Positions 37,064-45,665 of a stretch of DNA of 64,000 nt are shown in pieces (position 1 is the stretch's first letter; every line of letters begins with the position of its first letter). Location: the NCBI RefSeq assembly GCF_014287355.1, contig NZ_JACOPE010000001.1, positions 2,294,001 to 2,358,000 of the forward strand, written 5' to 3'. The notes under the pieces are model-generated. The model did not search any database, was not told the origin of the DNA, and saw only the letters and a program-made list of their open reading frames with translations. Made by a program: the position numbers and the translations under genes. The DNA is from Ruminococcus hominis. GTDB taxonomy: Bacteria > Bacillota > Clostridia > Lachnospirales > Lachnospiraceae.

Positions 37064-38348
37064 AAAGACTGTTCTGACAGAAAAATTGATCCATTATTTC
37101 AGGCAGATTCCGGATTATCGGTGCGGCAGAGAGAAAAGACACGATCTTGGAGAAATGCTGGTATGCGTCACCCTCGGATTCCTTTGTGGCCGGACAACGA
37201 TCCGCAGGAGCCTGAAATGGTGCAAAACCCACTTGGAAGAGCTGCGGAAGCATATGAACTTAAAATACGGGATCGCCTCGCCTTCCACTATTACCCGGAT
37301 GTTGAATGGCATTGATGAGGAATTAGCTTTGTATGCTTTTATGGAGTGGATTGGCGAGATCGTGGAATCCAGAAATACCCATCTAGCTATTGATGGGAAA
37401 GCATTGTGCGGTGCAACGGAAAAAACGAAAGGTGAGACAACCCCGATGCTGCTGAATGTAGTGGAAACGGTCCGGGGATTGATACTTGCACAGCTTCCGG
37501 TAGATTCAAAGACGAATGAGATTACGGCGATTCCTGAATTATTAAAGCTTCTGGATATCAGCGGGAGCATTGTAACGATTGATGCTGTTGGGACACAGAC
37601 TGCAATCATGGAACAGATTCATGAACAGGGAGGACATTTTGTGTTAACAGTAAAGAAAAATCAGCCGGAGGCCTATGAGGAGATTCATACGTTCATGGAT
37701 AAACTGGGGGCGGAAGATCTCAAAAGAAAAAAAGGCGAAGCTATGGATCCTGGGATGAAGGAGTTCCTTGAGAAATACGAAGAAATCAGCCAGATGGAAA
37801 AAAACCGGGACAGAAATGAGTATAGGACTTGCCAGATATGTAAAGACGCTTCAAATCTGACCAAAAGCCAAAAAGAATGGCCGCACGTTCAAAGTATTGG
37901 GCGGATCAAGCAGGTGAGGATACCCAAGGAAAAAGACAGCCAGGGGAATGATGTGACGCCGTCGAAGGAAGAGTTTTTGGAAAAAGGCTCCAGAAGAATC
38001 CCAGCTCCTTCTGCTGGAGAGGGAGCCGGGAAAGATGTCCAGTGTACGGCACTGATATCAGACCTGATCCTTACAGCAGAGGAGCTGGGAAGCATAAAAA
38101 GAATGCACTGGTCAATAGAGAACCGGCTCCATCATGTGCTGGACGATACATTTAGGGAAGACCGCTCGCCAGCCAAAAAGTCCCGGAACAACCTGTCGCT
38201 CATCAGAAAATACGCATACAACATCCTGCGTCTGGCAATGTACGAGACGGGTCTGGCAAATATAATGACAGAAATGATGGACTGCTTTTGTGACAATGCC
38301 GCTTTGCGGGAACGGTATGTGTTTCAAGGCATAGCCAGTCTCTATTGA
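37008..38348 (+). CDS. ISAs1-family transposase
   Basis: A 446-residue DDE transposase. The N-terminal helical domain (LIHYFRQIPDYR...KRHDLGEMLV) is typical of ISAs1. The catalytic triad is visible as D129 in LAIDGKALCG, the second Asp in VTIDAVGTQTA, and the Glu in WSIENRLHHVLDDTFREDRS. Recognisable family sequence starts near residue 24, so the first residues (overlapping ORF A) may not be used; no ribosome site marks another start. The frame is intact, so the IS may be active. Confidence 0.9.
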   Translation: MRGNGDSWRKYRWHWKCAEKTVLTEKLIHYFRQIPDYRCGREKRHDLGEMLVCVTLGFLCGRTTIRRSLKWCKTHLEELRKHMNLKYGIASPSTITRMLNGIDEELALYAFMEWIGEIVESRNTHLAIDGKALCGATEKTKGETTPMLLNVVETVRGLILAQLPVDSKTNEITAIPELLKLLDISGSIVTIDAVGTQTAIMEQIHEQGGHFVLTVKKNQPEAYEEIHTFMDKLGAEDLKRKKGEAMDPGMKEFLEKYEEISQMEKNRDRNEYRTCQICKDASNLTKSQKEWPHVQSIGRIKQVRIPKEKDSQGNDVTPSKEEFLEKGSRRIPAPSAGEGAGKDVQCTALISDLILTAEELGSIKRMHWSIENRLHHVLDDTFREDRSPAKKSRNNLSLIRKYAYNILRLAMYETGLANIMTEMMDCFCDNAALRERYVFQGIASLY

Positions 38349-38491
38349 CTATATAAAAAGAATACCTCTGAAAAAAGGTCCTGTAAAGGGATATAGAGTT
38401 AATTTGCGCTTTTTTACATGACCAATGAATCAGAAACAATATGAGAGATGTGATAGCAAGGATGCAATAAGTTAGATCTGCCCATGGATAG

Positions 38492-38508
38492 TTCATGAAA
38501 CAACCCTG
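38492..38508 (-). repeat. Right terminal inverted repeat of the IS
   Basis: Perfect 17-bp inverse of 36318-36334. The 143 bp between the transposase stop and this end hold no gene. Confidence 0.85.
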
Positions 38509-38590
38509 CAATTTGAGGAATAACCTGTACCTAAGTGTCTAAAGTATGATATCATGTGAGTAACAAATTAGAAGTTGCAAGGAAGGAATT

Positions 38591-39616
38591 ATGAAATTTA
38601 TGCAAACAGAGAAAAAACAGCTTTTGATCTATGTGATTATAGCATACGGAATCACATATGTAATGGGACTTCTGATGTGGTATGGCTATGGAAAAGGTCT
38701 TAATCTCAGCGCTTTTCCACAGGCGCAGATGCTGTATCCAGCAGCAGGTGTGATGATGGCTTATTTAATTACCAAAAAAGGAGATAAAAATCTTCCAACG
38801 GCTTTTTACATATTCTTTGTAGCTCTCACGGCGGTGCTGGTTGTCTGCACGGCGGCTTCTGTTCTGGCTCCCAAAAATAGAGATCTGATGAGCATGCCAT
38901 ATTCTCAGTGGGCACCGATCATGGAGTACGTTATAATAGGTGGCAGCGTTATTTTCTGGATTCTTCTTCTGCAATCCGGTAAAGAAAAGCGCAGAGCCTA
39001 TGGACTGAACAGCGAACACTGGAATATATCTATTCGTATGATCCTGTTGTTTATTGGATTATATCTTCTCAGATTTGTGATTGCCTGTACTCTGAGCGGC
39101 CAGCTTTCTGAATTTGGCAAAATAATGGCAAATCCTACTACCTGGATCATATTTTTTACTGTTTTGGTAAACTTTTTCCTGTCAGTAGTGGCATTCTTTG
39201 GAGAAGAATACGGATGGAGATATTATCTTCAGCCTCTTCTTCAGAAAAAATTTGGACTAAAAGGCGGCGTAATCCTTTTGGGCTGTGTGTGGGCTGTATG
39301 GCATCTGCCAATAGACTTCTTCTATTACACTACGCCGGATATGGGGCTGGCGGCTCTGGCAAGCCAGTTTGTTACCTGTATTTCACTGGGGATTTTTATG
39401 GCATATACTTATATGAAAACCCAGAATATCTGGGTTCCGATAATTATTCATTTTCTGAATAATAATATGGTGGTAGTTTTTTCAGGAACGTACTCTGCGG
39501 ATGTACTTCAGAATCAGCAAATCCACTGGGGAGATATTCCTGTGGCACTGGTAATGAATCTGCTGATCTTTGGATGGGTGATCTTTCTGAAGCCATTTAA
39601 GGAAAAAAAAGCATAA
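38591..39616 (+). CDS. CPBP family intramembrane metalloprotease
   Basis: A 341-residue membrane protein with about eight hydrophobic helices. The CPBP motifs are intact: EEYGWRYYLQPLL (motif 1, paired Glu and Arg), WHLPIDFFYY (motif 2) and the late IIHFLNNN (motif 3). Family members are CAAX-type proteases or bacteriocin self-immunity factors. Here it lies 2.4 kb from the bacteriocin-like gene, with an IS between them, so an immunity link is possible but not shown. GGAAGGAATT precedes the ATG. Confidence 0.88.
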   Translation: MKFMQTEKKQLLIYVIIAYGITYVMGLLMWYGYGKGLNLSAFPQAQMLYPAAGVMMAYLITKKGDKNLPTAFYIFFVALTAVLVVCTAASVLAPKNRDLMSMPYSQWAPIMEYVIIGGSVIFWILLLQSGKEKRRAYGLNSEHWNISIRMILLFIGLYLLRFVIACTLSGQLSEFGKIMANPTTWIIFFTVLVNFFLSVVAFFGEEYGWRYYLQPLLQKKFGLKGGVILLGCVWAVWHLPIDFFYYTTPDMGLAALASQFVTCISLGIFMAYTYMKTQNIWVPIIIHFLNNNMVVVFSGTYSADVLQNQQIHWGDIPVALVMNLLIFGWVIFLKPFKEKKA

Positions 39617-39993
39617 TATTGAATTCATTCAAATTATTTAGAACAATTTGCAGGAGTACCTGCATTTTTAGGAATAGTTATTTTAATTTCATGTATTGCA
39701 GATTGGATGATATTTGCAAAAATTGAAGTGGCATAACTTATAATAGGTTATTCATAATTGTAATCAAAAATCACTGTCCATTCTGTGGCAAATCATTAAG
39801 GATTGTACCTATAAATAGTGAAGAATATTGTCCACACTGTGGTTGTAAAATAGAACAGGAGCATAAGAAAAATCAAGTTTGTAGAATTTAAAAATTTAAT
39901 ATGAAATATGAGATAGAGCGTATGAAAACTATACGTTCTATTTTTTGCCTTTTTGAGAAAAGTGAAGGCAAAACACAGTGTCTAGACATCGTA
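39617..39993 (+). other. Gene-tail remnants (membrane protein and zinc ribbon)
   Basis: Two open stretches on the plus strand lack start codons. One reads YLEQFAGVPAFLGIVILISC and ADWMIFAKIEVA, with a stop near 39736. The next, ending near 39890, encodes HCPFCGKSLRI...EEYCPHCGCKIEQE, a two-knuckle zinc ribbon. Both look like 3' ends of deleted genes. A possible hairpin, TATGAAAACTATACG region at about 39920, was too weak to call. Confidence 0.45.
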
Positions 39994-42756
39994 TCAATGC
40001 GAATCCTTTTCTTCACCGCAAAAACCAACAACAAAATGGGTAACCAGAACATTAACCACTAAAAGTGATAGCATTATTCCTGCGATAATAAGAATCGGCC
40101 AACGAAATGTGAAATATGACAATTTATTTTCCATATAAATCTTTACCCCAACCAAAGCTGCCATTCCTACAGTAAATAACAATCCCACCACACACATAAA
40201 ATAATAACTGCCTTCTCCAAAGAGCATTAATTTCATTTGCTTATCGGTCATTCCAATACTTTTCATTACGTCAAACTCTTTTCGTCGAGCGTACATCCCA
40301 GTGAATACAACGTTACAATAATTGGTCAATCCAGCAATGAATAATATGATACTTACAGCACCTAAGAGAATTCGATTTCCTCGCATATATGTTTCTTTTT
40401 GCTGCATCAGGTCTGATTTACAGATAACAAAAACTCCTGCTTCGCCGGTTCCTTCATCCATTGATACTTCTGTCATTTCGGATCGTTTTTTATTTTCCTC
40501 GGAGACCAGCTCGCTGATCTGTGTTTTCACATAAGGTTCTTTTTCCGGATTGGCAGTTAATTCCATTGTTAATATCTTTTTCTCAGTTGGTATCTTTTGA
40601 AAGCCTTTCTCACTGATAAAATAATATAAGCTGCATTCTCCATGCCAGGATTGATTTATTTCCGGGAAATCATCGTTTTGCCGATCCAAATAACCACATA
40701 GAGTAAATGTTTCAGATTCTTTTTGAGGGAATTCGTCTTCCTGTTGTTTCTCTTTATTCTCAGAATTACTTTGTTCTTTTCTACGAATCGCATCTTCTCT
40801 TGAAAGCAAAGTTTTAAAGTATACCGGTTCGCCAATTGCTTCATCTGCAAGTTTTTGCTGTTCCGGGGTCAGCATATGATCATGTATGATCAGCACACCA
40901 TTTCCTTCTTCCAAAGATTTCAAATCAATATTGAGTTGATTATCCTGAACGTATTTCTTAAGCGACAAGATTTGATTTTCATTTAAAATCTGCACAGTAT
41001 CCCACCAGAATCCTTCCACCATATTGTCATTTGTAAGATTCGAAACCCCTTCGTCATAAGGACGGATTCCTTTTCTGGACATAACTGTAGTCACATAAGC
41101 TCCTTCAATCAGATTGGAGTTCTCCCAATCGATACCATCTATCTCGTGTAGTTTTTTCTCTAACTCTTGAGAGATTGGTGAAAATTCATCATAATCATTG
41201 TCATACAACAGTTCTACACCATCTCCCTGTGTCAGCAAAGGATCCACATCGATTTCTCTTGTTTTATATTCTTCCCCACACCCCTGGCTTTTCCCAAATT
41301 CGCTAAACTCTCCTGCCAGCAAAAAATCAGGGCGTTTTTCAAGAAGATGCTTATAATCACATCCATTTGTAAGTACATTCATTAGAATAAAAGACAGAAC
41401 TCCTAAAAATATGGAAATACTTGTAATGATAAATCGTGCTTTATGACGCGTTATATTTCCCAATGCAATATAAAACATTTCTCCTGTTTCAGAGCGTTTC
41501 AACACCAGTTTCCCAGGATGTTTTATTTTTCTGTCACCCATATTTCCATCATAAGTTGCACTCTCAATACAAGACAGCTTCGTTATTTTTCTAATAACGC
41601 CTTCCGATGCTATCCACAAAATTCCATTTACAAATACAACAGAAAGCAAAAGAATCCACGGTCTGAAAAAGGAAAGTATTGTATTCCCTCCCATTTCCTG
41701 ATAAAAATGGAAACCTAATATTTCCGGTATTAATAAGACTAAAATCAGTGCAGAGATCAAACTTCCCAAGACTGAGCCTTTTAACATGAGTGACCGCATT
41801 TGTTTTCGATAAATTTTCGTAATCTGTCTTTCTGTAGCTCCAATCGTGTGGAGCAAACCGAGATTTTGAACATCTTCACTCATGGATATCCAAAGGACAT
41901 TGCCCACAAGGAAATATATTCCACACAAAATACCTAGCGTTCCTAATATCACCATCTCATATCCACCTGCGAATTTAGAAACAGCAGTATATTGTGCTGT
42001 TTCAGAAACGTATATCTTCTGTTCTGCACTCTTCATTGGCAATGTCTGATATAATTTTTCTTCTGTTTTACTTCTGCTTAAATGATTGCTCTGACTGAAA
42101 AGTAACGTATAAGGTCCTTTTTCCAGACTCAACTCATTAATTTTGTCATGTGAAATATAGCCGATTGCTAAATCATTTCCATAGTCCGTATACCAGCCAC
42201 ATAGTTTGAATTTTTTTTTCGAATGTTCGAACACACCTTTGTATACATCTAAGTTTATTTCCATTCCTTGTTCCGGTTCAGAGATACCAAGTTTTTTCAA
42301 TGCCCGCTCAGATAATAGAATTTCATCCTTTTTCTGTGGGTAGCTTCCAATCACATTGGTATATGCCGGTCTCAAAAAATTGTTCCAGCTTTCTGAGTCA
42401 GCCCAGACTATATCACATATCGTTTTTGCATTGTTCTCCGAAACTTCTGTAGCTTCACCTACAAAAATACTTTTTCCAACTTGTTTTATATAACCCAGTT
42501 GTTTTAATTTTGCATATTGTTCTTCTGTTCCATCTTCTATTCTCCCCGAAGAAGCAGTTCCATTTTCTCTGATTAATCTTATTTCTTCTGCCTGTATTTT
42601 TCCAAATGAGATTCCGAATACCATAGTAATAGCAACAATACCGATTACGATCGAGCAAAATAAAATCGTATTTCTCACCTTTTTTGTGCCTGCAAAATTT
42701 TTAGCCAGAAATCGGATTATGTCTTTATTGTTATTTGGAATGTTCTTGTGAAGCAT
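39994..42756 (-). CDS. FtsX-like ABC transporter permease, intact copy
   Basis: A 920-residue membrane subunit of a MacB/BceB-like ABC system. The first helix is near residues 35-55 (TILFCSIVIGIVAITMVFG). A long outer domain lies before an FtsX module with helices about 225-345, a second helix group begins near 425, a second outer domain covers about 455-745 (Glu/Asp-rich), and a final FtsX module follows (LLGAVSIILFIAGLTNY, MTDKQMKLMLFGEGSYY). AGGAGGGATTACT decides the ATG at 42754-42756, 12 bp after the ATPase stop. Such systems detoxify peptide antibiotics or move lipids and proteins. With the upstream kinase pair, peptide sensing and resistance is likely. Confidence 0.9.
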   Translation of the reverse strand: MLHKNIPNNNKDIIRFLAKNFAGTKKVRNTILFCSIVIGIVAITMVFGISFGKIQAEEIRLIRENGTASSGRIEDGTEEQYAKLKQLGYIKQVGKSIFVGEATEVSENNAKTICDIVWADSESWNNFLRPAYTNVIGSYPQKKDEILLSERALKKLGISEPEQGMEINLDVYKGVFEHSKKKFKLCGWYTDYGNDLAIGYISHDKINELSLEKGPYTLLFSQSNHLSRSKTEEKLYQTLPMKSAEQKIYVSETAQYTAVSKFAGGYEMVILGTLGILCGIYFLVGNVLWISMSEDVQNLGLLHTIGATERQITKIYRKQMRSLMLKGSVLGSLISALILVLLIPEILGFHFYQEMGGNTILSFFRPWILLLSVVFVNGILWIASEGVIRKITKLSCIESATYDGNMGDRKIKHPGKLVLKRSETGEMFYIALGNITRHKARFIITSISIFLGVLSFILMNVLTNGCDYKHLLEKRPDFLLAGEFSEFGKSQGCGEEYKTREIDVDPLLTQGDGVELLYDNDYDEFSPISQELEKKLHEIDGIDWENSNLIEGAYVTTVMSRKGIRPYDEGVSNLTNDNMVEGFWWDTVQILNENQILSLKKYVQDNQLNIDLKSLEEGNGVLIIHDHMLTPEQQKLADEAIGEPVYFKTLLSREDAIRRKEQSNSENKEKQQEDEFPQKESETFTLCGYLDRQNDDFPEINQSWHGECSLYYFISEKGFQKIPTEKKILTMELTANPEKEPYVKTQISELVSEENKKRSEMTEVSMDEGTGEAGVFVICKSDLMQQKETYMRGNRILLGAVSIILFIAGLTNYCNVVFTGMYARRKEFDVMKSIGMTDKQMKLMLFGEGSYYFMCVVGLLFTVGMAALVGVKIYMENKLSYFTFRWPILIIAGIMLSLLVVNVLVTHFVVGFCGEEKDSH

Positions 42757-42767
42757 AGTAATCCCTC

Positions 42768-43451
42768 CTAACACTCGTTACAATCTCTTGTATAGATTTT
42801 TCCATCAGACATACGTATTACTCTGTCTGCCATCTGTGCGACCTCTTCTTGATGCGTCACGATCAATGTCGTCTGATGAAATCTTGCAGCACAGGATTTT
42901 AGTAATCCTACGACTTCCATACTTGTAACAGAATCCAGATTTCCGGTCGGTTCATCCGCCAGGACAATTGCCGGTTTCGTCAACAATGCCCGTGCTATAG
43001 AAACTCTCTGTTGCTGTCCACCGGACAGTGTTGATGGAAAACGTTCTAATTTATCTTTTAATCCAAGTATTTCTACAATCTCATTAAAGAAATCTATATC
43101 AATTTCCTTACCGTCAAGTCGCATCGGAAGAACTATGTTTTCGCGTATACTAAGCGAAGGAATTAAATTGTATTGTTGGAATACAAATCCGATATTTCTT
43201 CTTCTGAATATTGTTCTTTCTTCCTTACTGAGATCTTTTAAACTTGTATTTCTGATCCAGACACCTCCAAAATCCGGAATGTCAAGACCACCTAATATGT
43301 TCATAAGTGTTGTCTTTCCACATCCGGAGGTACCAACAACCGCTATAAATTCGCCCTCTTCCACCGTTAATGACACACCATCTAAAGCACGCACTTCATA
43401 TGTATCAGATGTGTAATATTTTTTTAGATTTATGGCTTTAATTATATCCAT
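42768..43451 (-). CDS. ABC transporter ATP-binding protein (MacB/BceA-like)
   Basis: A 227-residue ATPase with Walker A GTSGCGKTT, signature LSGGQQQRVSIARAL, Walker B IVLADEPTGNLD and H-loop VTHQEEVA, the pattern of LolD/MacB/BceA ATPases that work with FtsX-type permeases. AAGGAG lies 12 bases ahead of the ATG. It is followed directly by its permease, and preceded at 101 bp by the histidine kinase gene. Confidence 0.94.
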   Translation of the reverse strand: MDIIKAINLKKYYTSDTYEVRALDGVSLTVEEGEFIAVVGTSGCGKTTLMNILGGLDIPDFGGVWIRNTSLKDLSKEERTIFRRRNIGFVFQQYNLIPSLSIRENIVLPMRLDGKEIDIDFFNEIVEILGLKDKLERFPSTLSGGQQQRVSIARALLTKPAIVLADEPTGNLDSVTSMEVVGLLKSCAARFHQTTLIVTHQEEVAQMADRVIRMSDGKIYTRDCNEC

Positions 43452-43552
43452 CTTTTCTGTAAACTCCTTTCGTAAATGCTACCTTTAACTCAGCCATAAT
43501 CTATTTTACATGGTACATCTTACAAACTTCTTACACGCTGCATATGAACTGT

Positions 43553-44473
43553 CTATACCGGAAGATTCACTTCTATAAGCAGCCCTGGCTTCATTTGTTT
43601 TGCTTTCATCATCCCTTTTTGTAATAGAACAATCTCTCTGGAAAGATATAAACCAATTCCGCATCCTTCCTGCCCTCTTGCCTGCTCACCACGATAAAAT
43701 CTTTGAAAAATTTTATTTTCTTCTCCATCTCTTATCCCGATTCCATAATCTCTTACTTGAATTTTATAAAACATTTCTGTCTGTTTCATTGTGATATTGA
43801 TCGTGCTGTTGTTTTTACTATATTTGACTGCATTATCAAACACATTATAAAACGCCTCACACATCCAGTTTTTATCATGTTCACAGATAATTTTCTCTGG
43901 CAATTCTACTTGAAAATAGATATCTTTCTCTTCTGCCTTTTTCTGTATTTGCCCCAACGCATTTAAAATCGTTTCAACAAGATTTTCTTTTTGAGTGTGA
44001 ACTTGTATGATTCCCTGCTCTAATCGGGCAGTTTTTATAAAGCTCTCCACCAAAAAACATAATTGTTCTTCACTTGTTCGCAAGTCTTTTATGTATTCTG
44101 TATTCAATGTTTCTTGAGTTTCATTTAATGACTCTTGCAGCAATTCTGTATAATTTTTTATATTCGCCAGCGGTGTCCTTAGTTGATGCGCAATCTCAGA
44201 AATTAATTTCTGTATCTCATATTTACTTTTTTCAGCCTCTTTCCTTCTTCCTTCCAATATTTCCTGTAAACGGATTAATTGATTGGTCGTTTTAGAATAG
44301 ATTGTTTCTTTCCCTATATCAGAACCATCTAATTCATTGCCGTTTATTAAGGATTCCGTCAATTTATATATTTTATTCATTTCATTTGTTCTCAAATGAT
44401 TTTCAACTAAATATACAGTGCTTCCTCCGAGTATGAAACCTATTAAAAGTACTGTAAAAATTGCTACAGCCAT
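43553..44473 (-). CDS. Sensor histidine kinase
   Basis: A 306-residue membrane kinase with one N-terminal helix (AIFTVLLIGFILGGSTVYLV) and no sizeable outer domain. A HAMP-like linker and coiled coil lead to the H box SEIAHQLRTPLANIKNY (His near 124), N box FDNAVKYSKN, G boxes DYGIGI and GCGIGLYLS. I choose ATG at 44471-44473, one base after the response regulator stop with GGGAGAG before it; the longer frame from 44533 would overlap the regulator by 59 bp. A kinase without its own sensor suggests sensing through the membrane or the transporter, as in Bce-type modules. Confidence 0.88.
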   Translation of the reverse strand: MAVAIFTVLLIGFILGGSTVYLVENHLRTNEMNKIYKLTESLINGNELDGSDIGKETIYSKTTNQLIRLQEILEGRRKEAEKSKYEIQKLISEIAHQLRTPLANIKNYTELLQESLNETQETLNTEYIKDLRTSEEQLCFLVESFIKTARLEQGIIQVHTQKENLVETILNALGQIQKKAEEKDIYFQVELPEKIICEHDKNWMCEAFYNVFDNAVKYSKNNSTINITMKQTEMFYKIQVRDYGIGIRDGEENKIFQRFYRGEQARGQEGCGIGLYLSREIVLLQKGMMKAKQMKPGLLIEVNLPV

Positions 44474-44474
44474 G

Positions 44475-44912
44475 CTACTCTCCCATTCTATATCCCATTC
44501 CAAATACATTACTGATAACATTCGATGAATCATTCAATTTCTTTTTCAATCTGCTGATCATAACGCTAATTGTGTTAGGATCAATGAATTCACTATCGAT
44601 TCCCCATATATTTTCCATTATCATCTCTTTTGTAAGAACCTGGTTCTGGTTCATAATAAAATATTCTAAAAGCTGATACTCTTTGAGTGTCAAAGATATT
44701 TCCGTCTCTCCAACAAAAACCTGTTTTCTATCGGAATATAACATAACCTGTCCGCACATAAAAATATTTTCATTTGATTTTCTCTTTAGCACAACTTCAA
44801 TACGTTTTAACAATACTTTTATTGAAAATGGTTTCACCACATAATCATCTGCTCCTGTATCAAACGCTTTTAACATATCTTTTTTATCATCTTCTATAAT
44901 TCCTATTACCAT
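44475..44912 (-). CDS. OmpR-type response regulator missing the first half of its receiver domain
   Basis: Only 145 residues. The protein begins at the beta-4 strand of the receiver (MVIGIIEDDKKDMLKAFDTGADDYVVKPFS), so the acidic pocket and phospho-acceptor Asp are absent. The winged-helix DNA-binding domain (about 50-145: LTLKEYQLLEYFIMNQNQVLT, ending GMGYRMGE) is complete. An in-frame TAG lies 24 bases upstream, so the frame cannot be extended, yet a good ribosome site (AGGAG, 7-base gap) precedes the ATG. It is either a pseudogene from a rearrangement near 44930 or an unphosphorylatable DNA-binding protein. It could no longer be controlled normally by the adjacent kinase. Confidence 0.8.
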   Translation of the reverse strand: MVIGIIEDDKKDMLKAFDTGADDYVVKPFSIKVLLKRIEVVLKRKSNENIFMCGQVMLYSDRKQVFVGETEISLTLKEYQLLEYFIMNQNQVLTKEMIMENIWGIDSEFIDPNTISVMISRLKKKLNDSSNVISNVFGMGYRMGE

Positions 44913-44944
44913 ACATATCTCCTGATTTTTCTAGACTATAATAT

Positions 44945-44997
44945 AAAAAGTCCGTTACAATATGCATAACATCTCTGTATATTGTAACGGACTTTTT
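44945..44997. terminator. Strong bidirectional terminator hairpin
   Basis: Perfect 19-bp arms at 44945-44963 and 44979-44997 with AAAAA/TTTTT ends. It would stop transcripts from the YunG-like gene on the minus strand and plus-strand readthrough. Confidence 0.8.
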
Positions 44998-45014
44998 ATT
45001 CTTCCCTCTCTGTT

Positions 45015-45083
45015 CAAGAATGCCTCTGCATTCTTGCTGCGAAATGCGCGTCATGCAATGCATGACATACTTCTTCTGCGCAT
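45015..45083. repeat. Cluster of perfect palindromes (REP-like)
   Basis: CAAGAATGC/GCATTCTTG (45015-45023 with 45028-45036), GTCATGCA-A-TGCATGAC (45050-45066) and, framing the latter, ATGCGC/GCGCAT (45044-45049 with 45078-45083). No coding. It resembles repeated extragenic palindromes; whether other copies exist cannot be seen here. Confidence 0.5.
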
Positions 45084-45104
45084 CTCTGCAATCCTGCCGG
45101 AGGC

Positions 45105-45189
45105 TATATCAGATTGGGATTGACTCCCACCACTGATACTGATTTGTTACTCGCCACCTACAGGTGGGAGTCATCTCACATCTGATATA
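45105..45189 (-). repeat. Nested hairpin similar to IS200/IS605 element ends
   Basis: The outer stem TATATCAGAT/ATCTGATATA (45105-45114 with 45180-45189) surrounds an 11-bp stem TGACTCCCACC/GGTGGGAGTCA (45121-45131 with 45163-45173). The loop holds a competing ACTCGCCACCT arm. It overlaps the stop of the YunG-like gene. The minus-strand core GACTCCCACCT...AGGTGGCGAGTA recurs at 62.13 kb. Confidence 0.5.
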
Positions 45190-45614
45190 AGCTTCCTTAA
45201 CTCTGCTTTCAAGAATTCATACCTCAATCGCTTTTCTTCTTTTTCAAAATGAACATCTCGACTCTGGATAGGGTTATTCTCATAAGATAAAACCTCATCT
45301 TTGAACTGCTCACTTGTAAGGTCAAATATACAATCACCAATCACATTATAGCAATGATAATTACCACCACTCCTTCGGATTCCATATACCTCTCCACCGA
45401 AAATATCCTGTGCAAGGAATGCAGTAATCGAGCACTGTCCCAACGTCATATTTTCTTTTGACCAACCATCTCTCATTCTCGGTGCACAGGTATCAGCGCA
45501 CCAGATTTCCGACAACAAATCATACAGATGTCTTGGATTTTTTACTTTTTTATATTCTTCATTAACAGTAGGAACATCGGCATTCTGCCAACCATAGAAT
45601 CTATATTCCTTCAT
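45171..45614 (-). CDS. YunG-like protein with Cys-His-Asp triad
   Basis: A 147-residue cytoplasmic protein that recalls Bacillus YunG. The pattern GQCSITAFLAQD (Cys61), NYHCYNVIG (His87) and FDLTSEQF (Asp98) gives a Cys-His-Asp order as in small transglutaminase- or papain-like folds, so it may be a peptidase or amidase. No substrate is known. GAGGAAGAGTAAT precedes the ATG. It follows the GNAT gene by 51 bp and could be the last gene of the long operon. The 3' end overlaps a hairpin structure. Confidence 0.72.
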   Translation of the reverse strand: MKEYRFYGWQNADVPTVNEEYKKVKNPRHLYDLLSEIWCADTCAPRMRDGWSKENMTLGQCSITAFLAQDIFGGEVYGIRRSGGNYHCYNVIGDCIFDLTSEQFKDEVLSYENNPIQSRDVHFEKEEKRLRYEFLKAELRKLISDVR

Positions 45615-45665
45615 TATTACTCTTCCTCGTATAATTTCATCATCTAATCTATTATTCCCTAAGCA

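Larger units (their letters stand above)
36318..38508 (+). mobile_element. ISAs1-family insertion sequence, complete, 2191 bp
   Basis: Bounded by perfect 17-bp terminal inverted repeats, CAGGGTTGTTTCATGAA (36318-36334) and its inverse (38492-38508). It carries its own promoter, an accessory ORF and a DDE transposase. The CAGGG tip suits the ISAs1 family. The flanks (GAAAGCCAC and CAATTTGAGG) show no duplication, so the insertion may be old or its neighbours rearranged. Confidence 0.85.

Noticed and set aside
36309-38518. Target-site duplication around the ISAs1-type element
   Set aside because: The 8-10 bases on either side do not match, so none is claimed.
31230-44936. TCTAGA occurs near three rearrangement borders (31233, 39981, 44930)
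   Set aside because: A six-base site in AT-rich DNA is expected several times by chance, and the flanks do not match.
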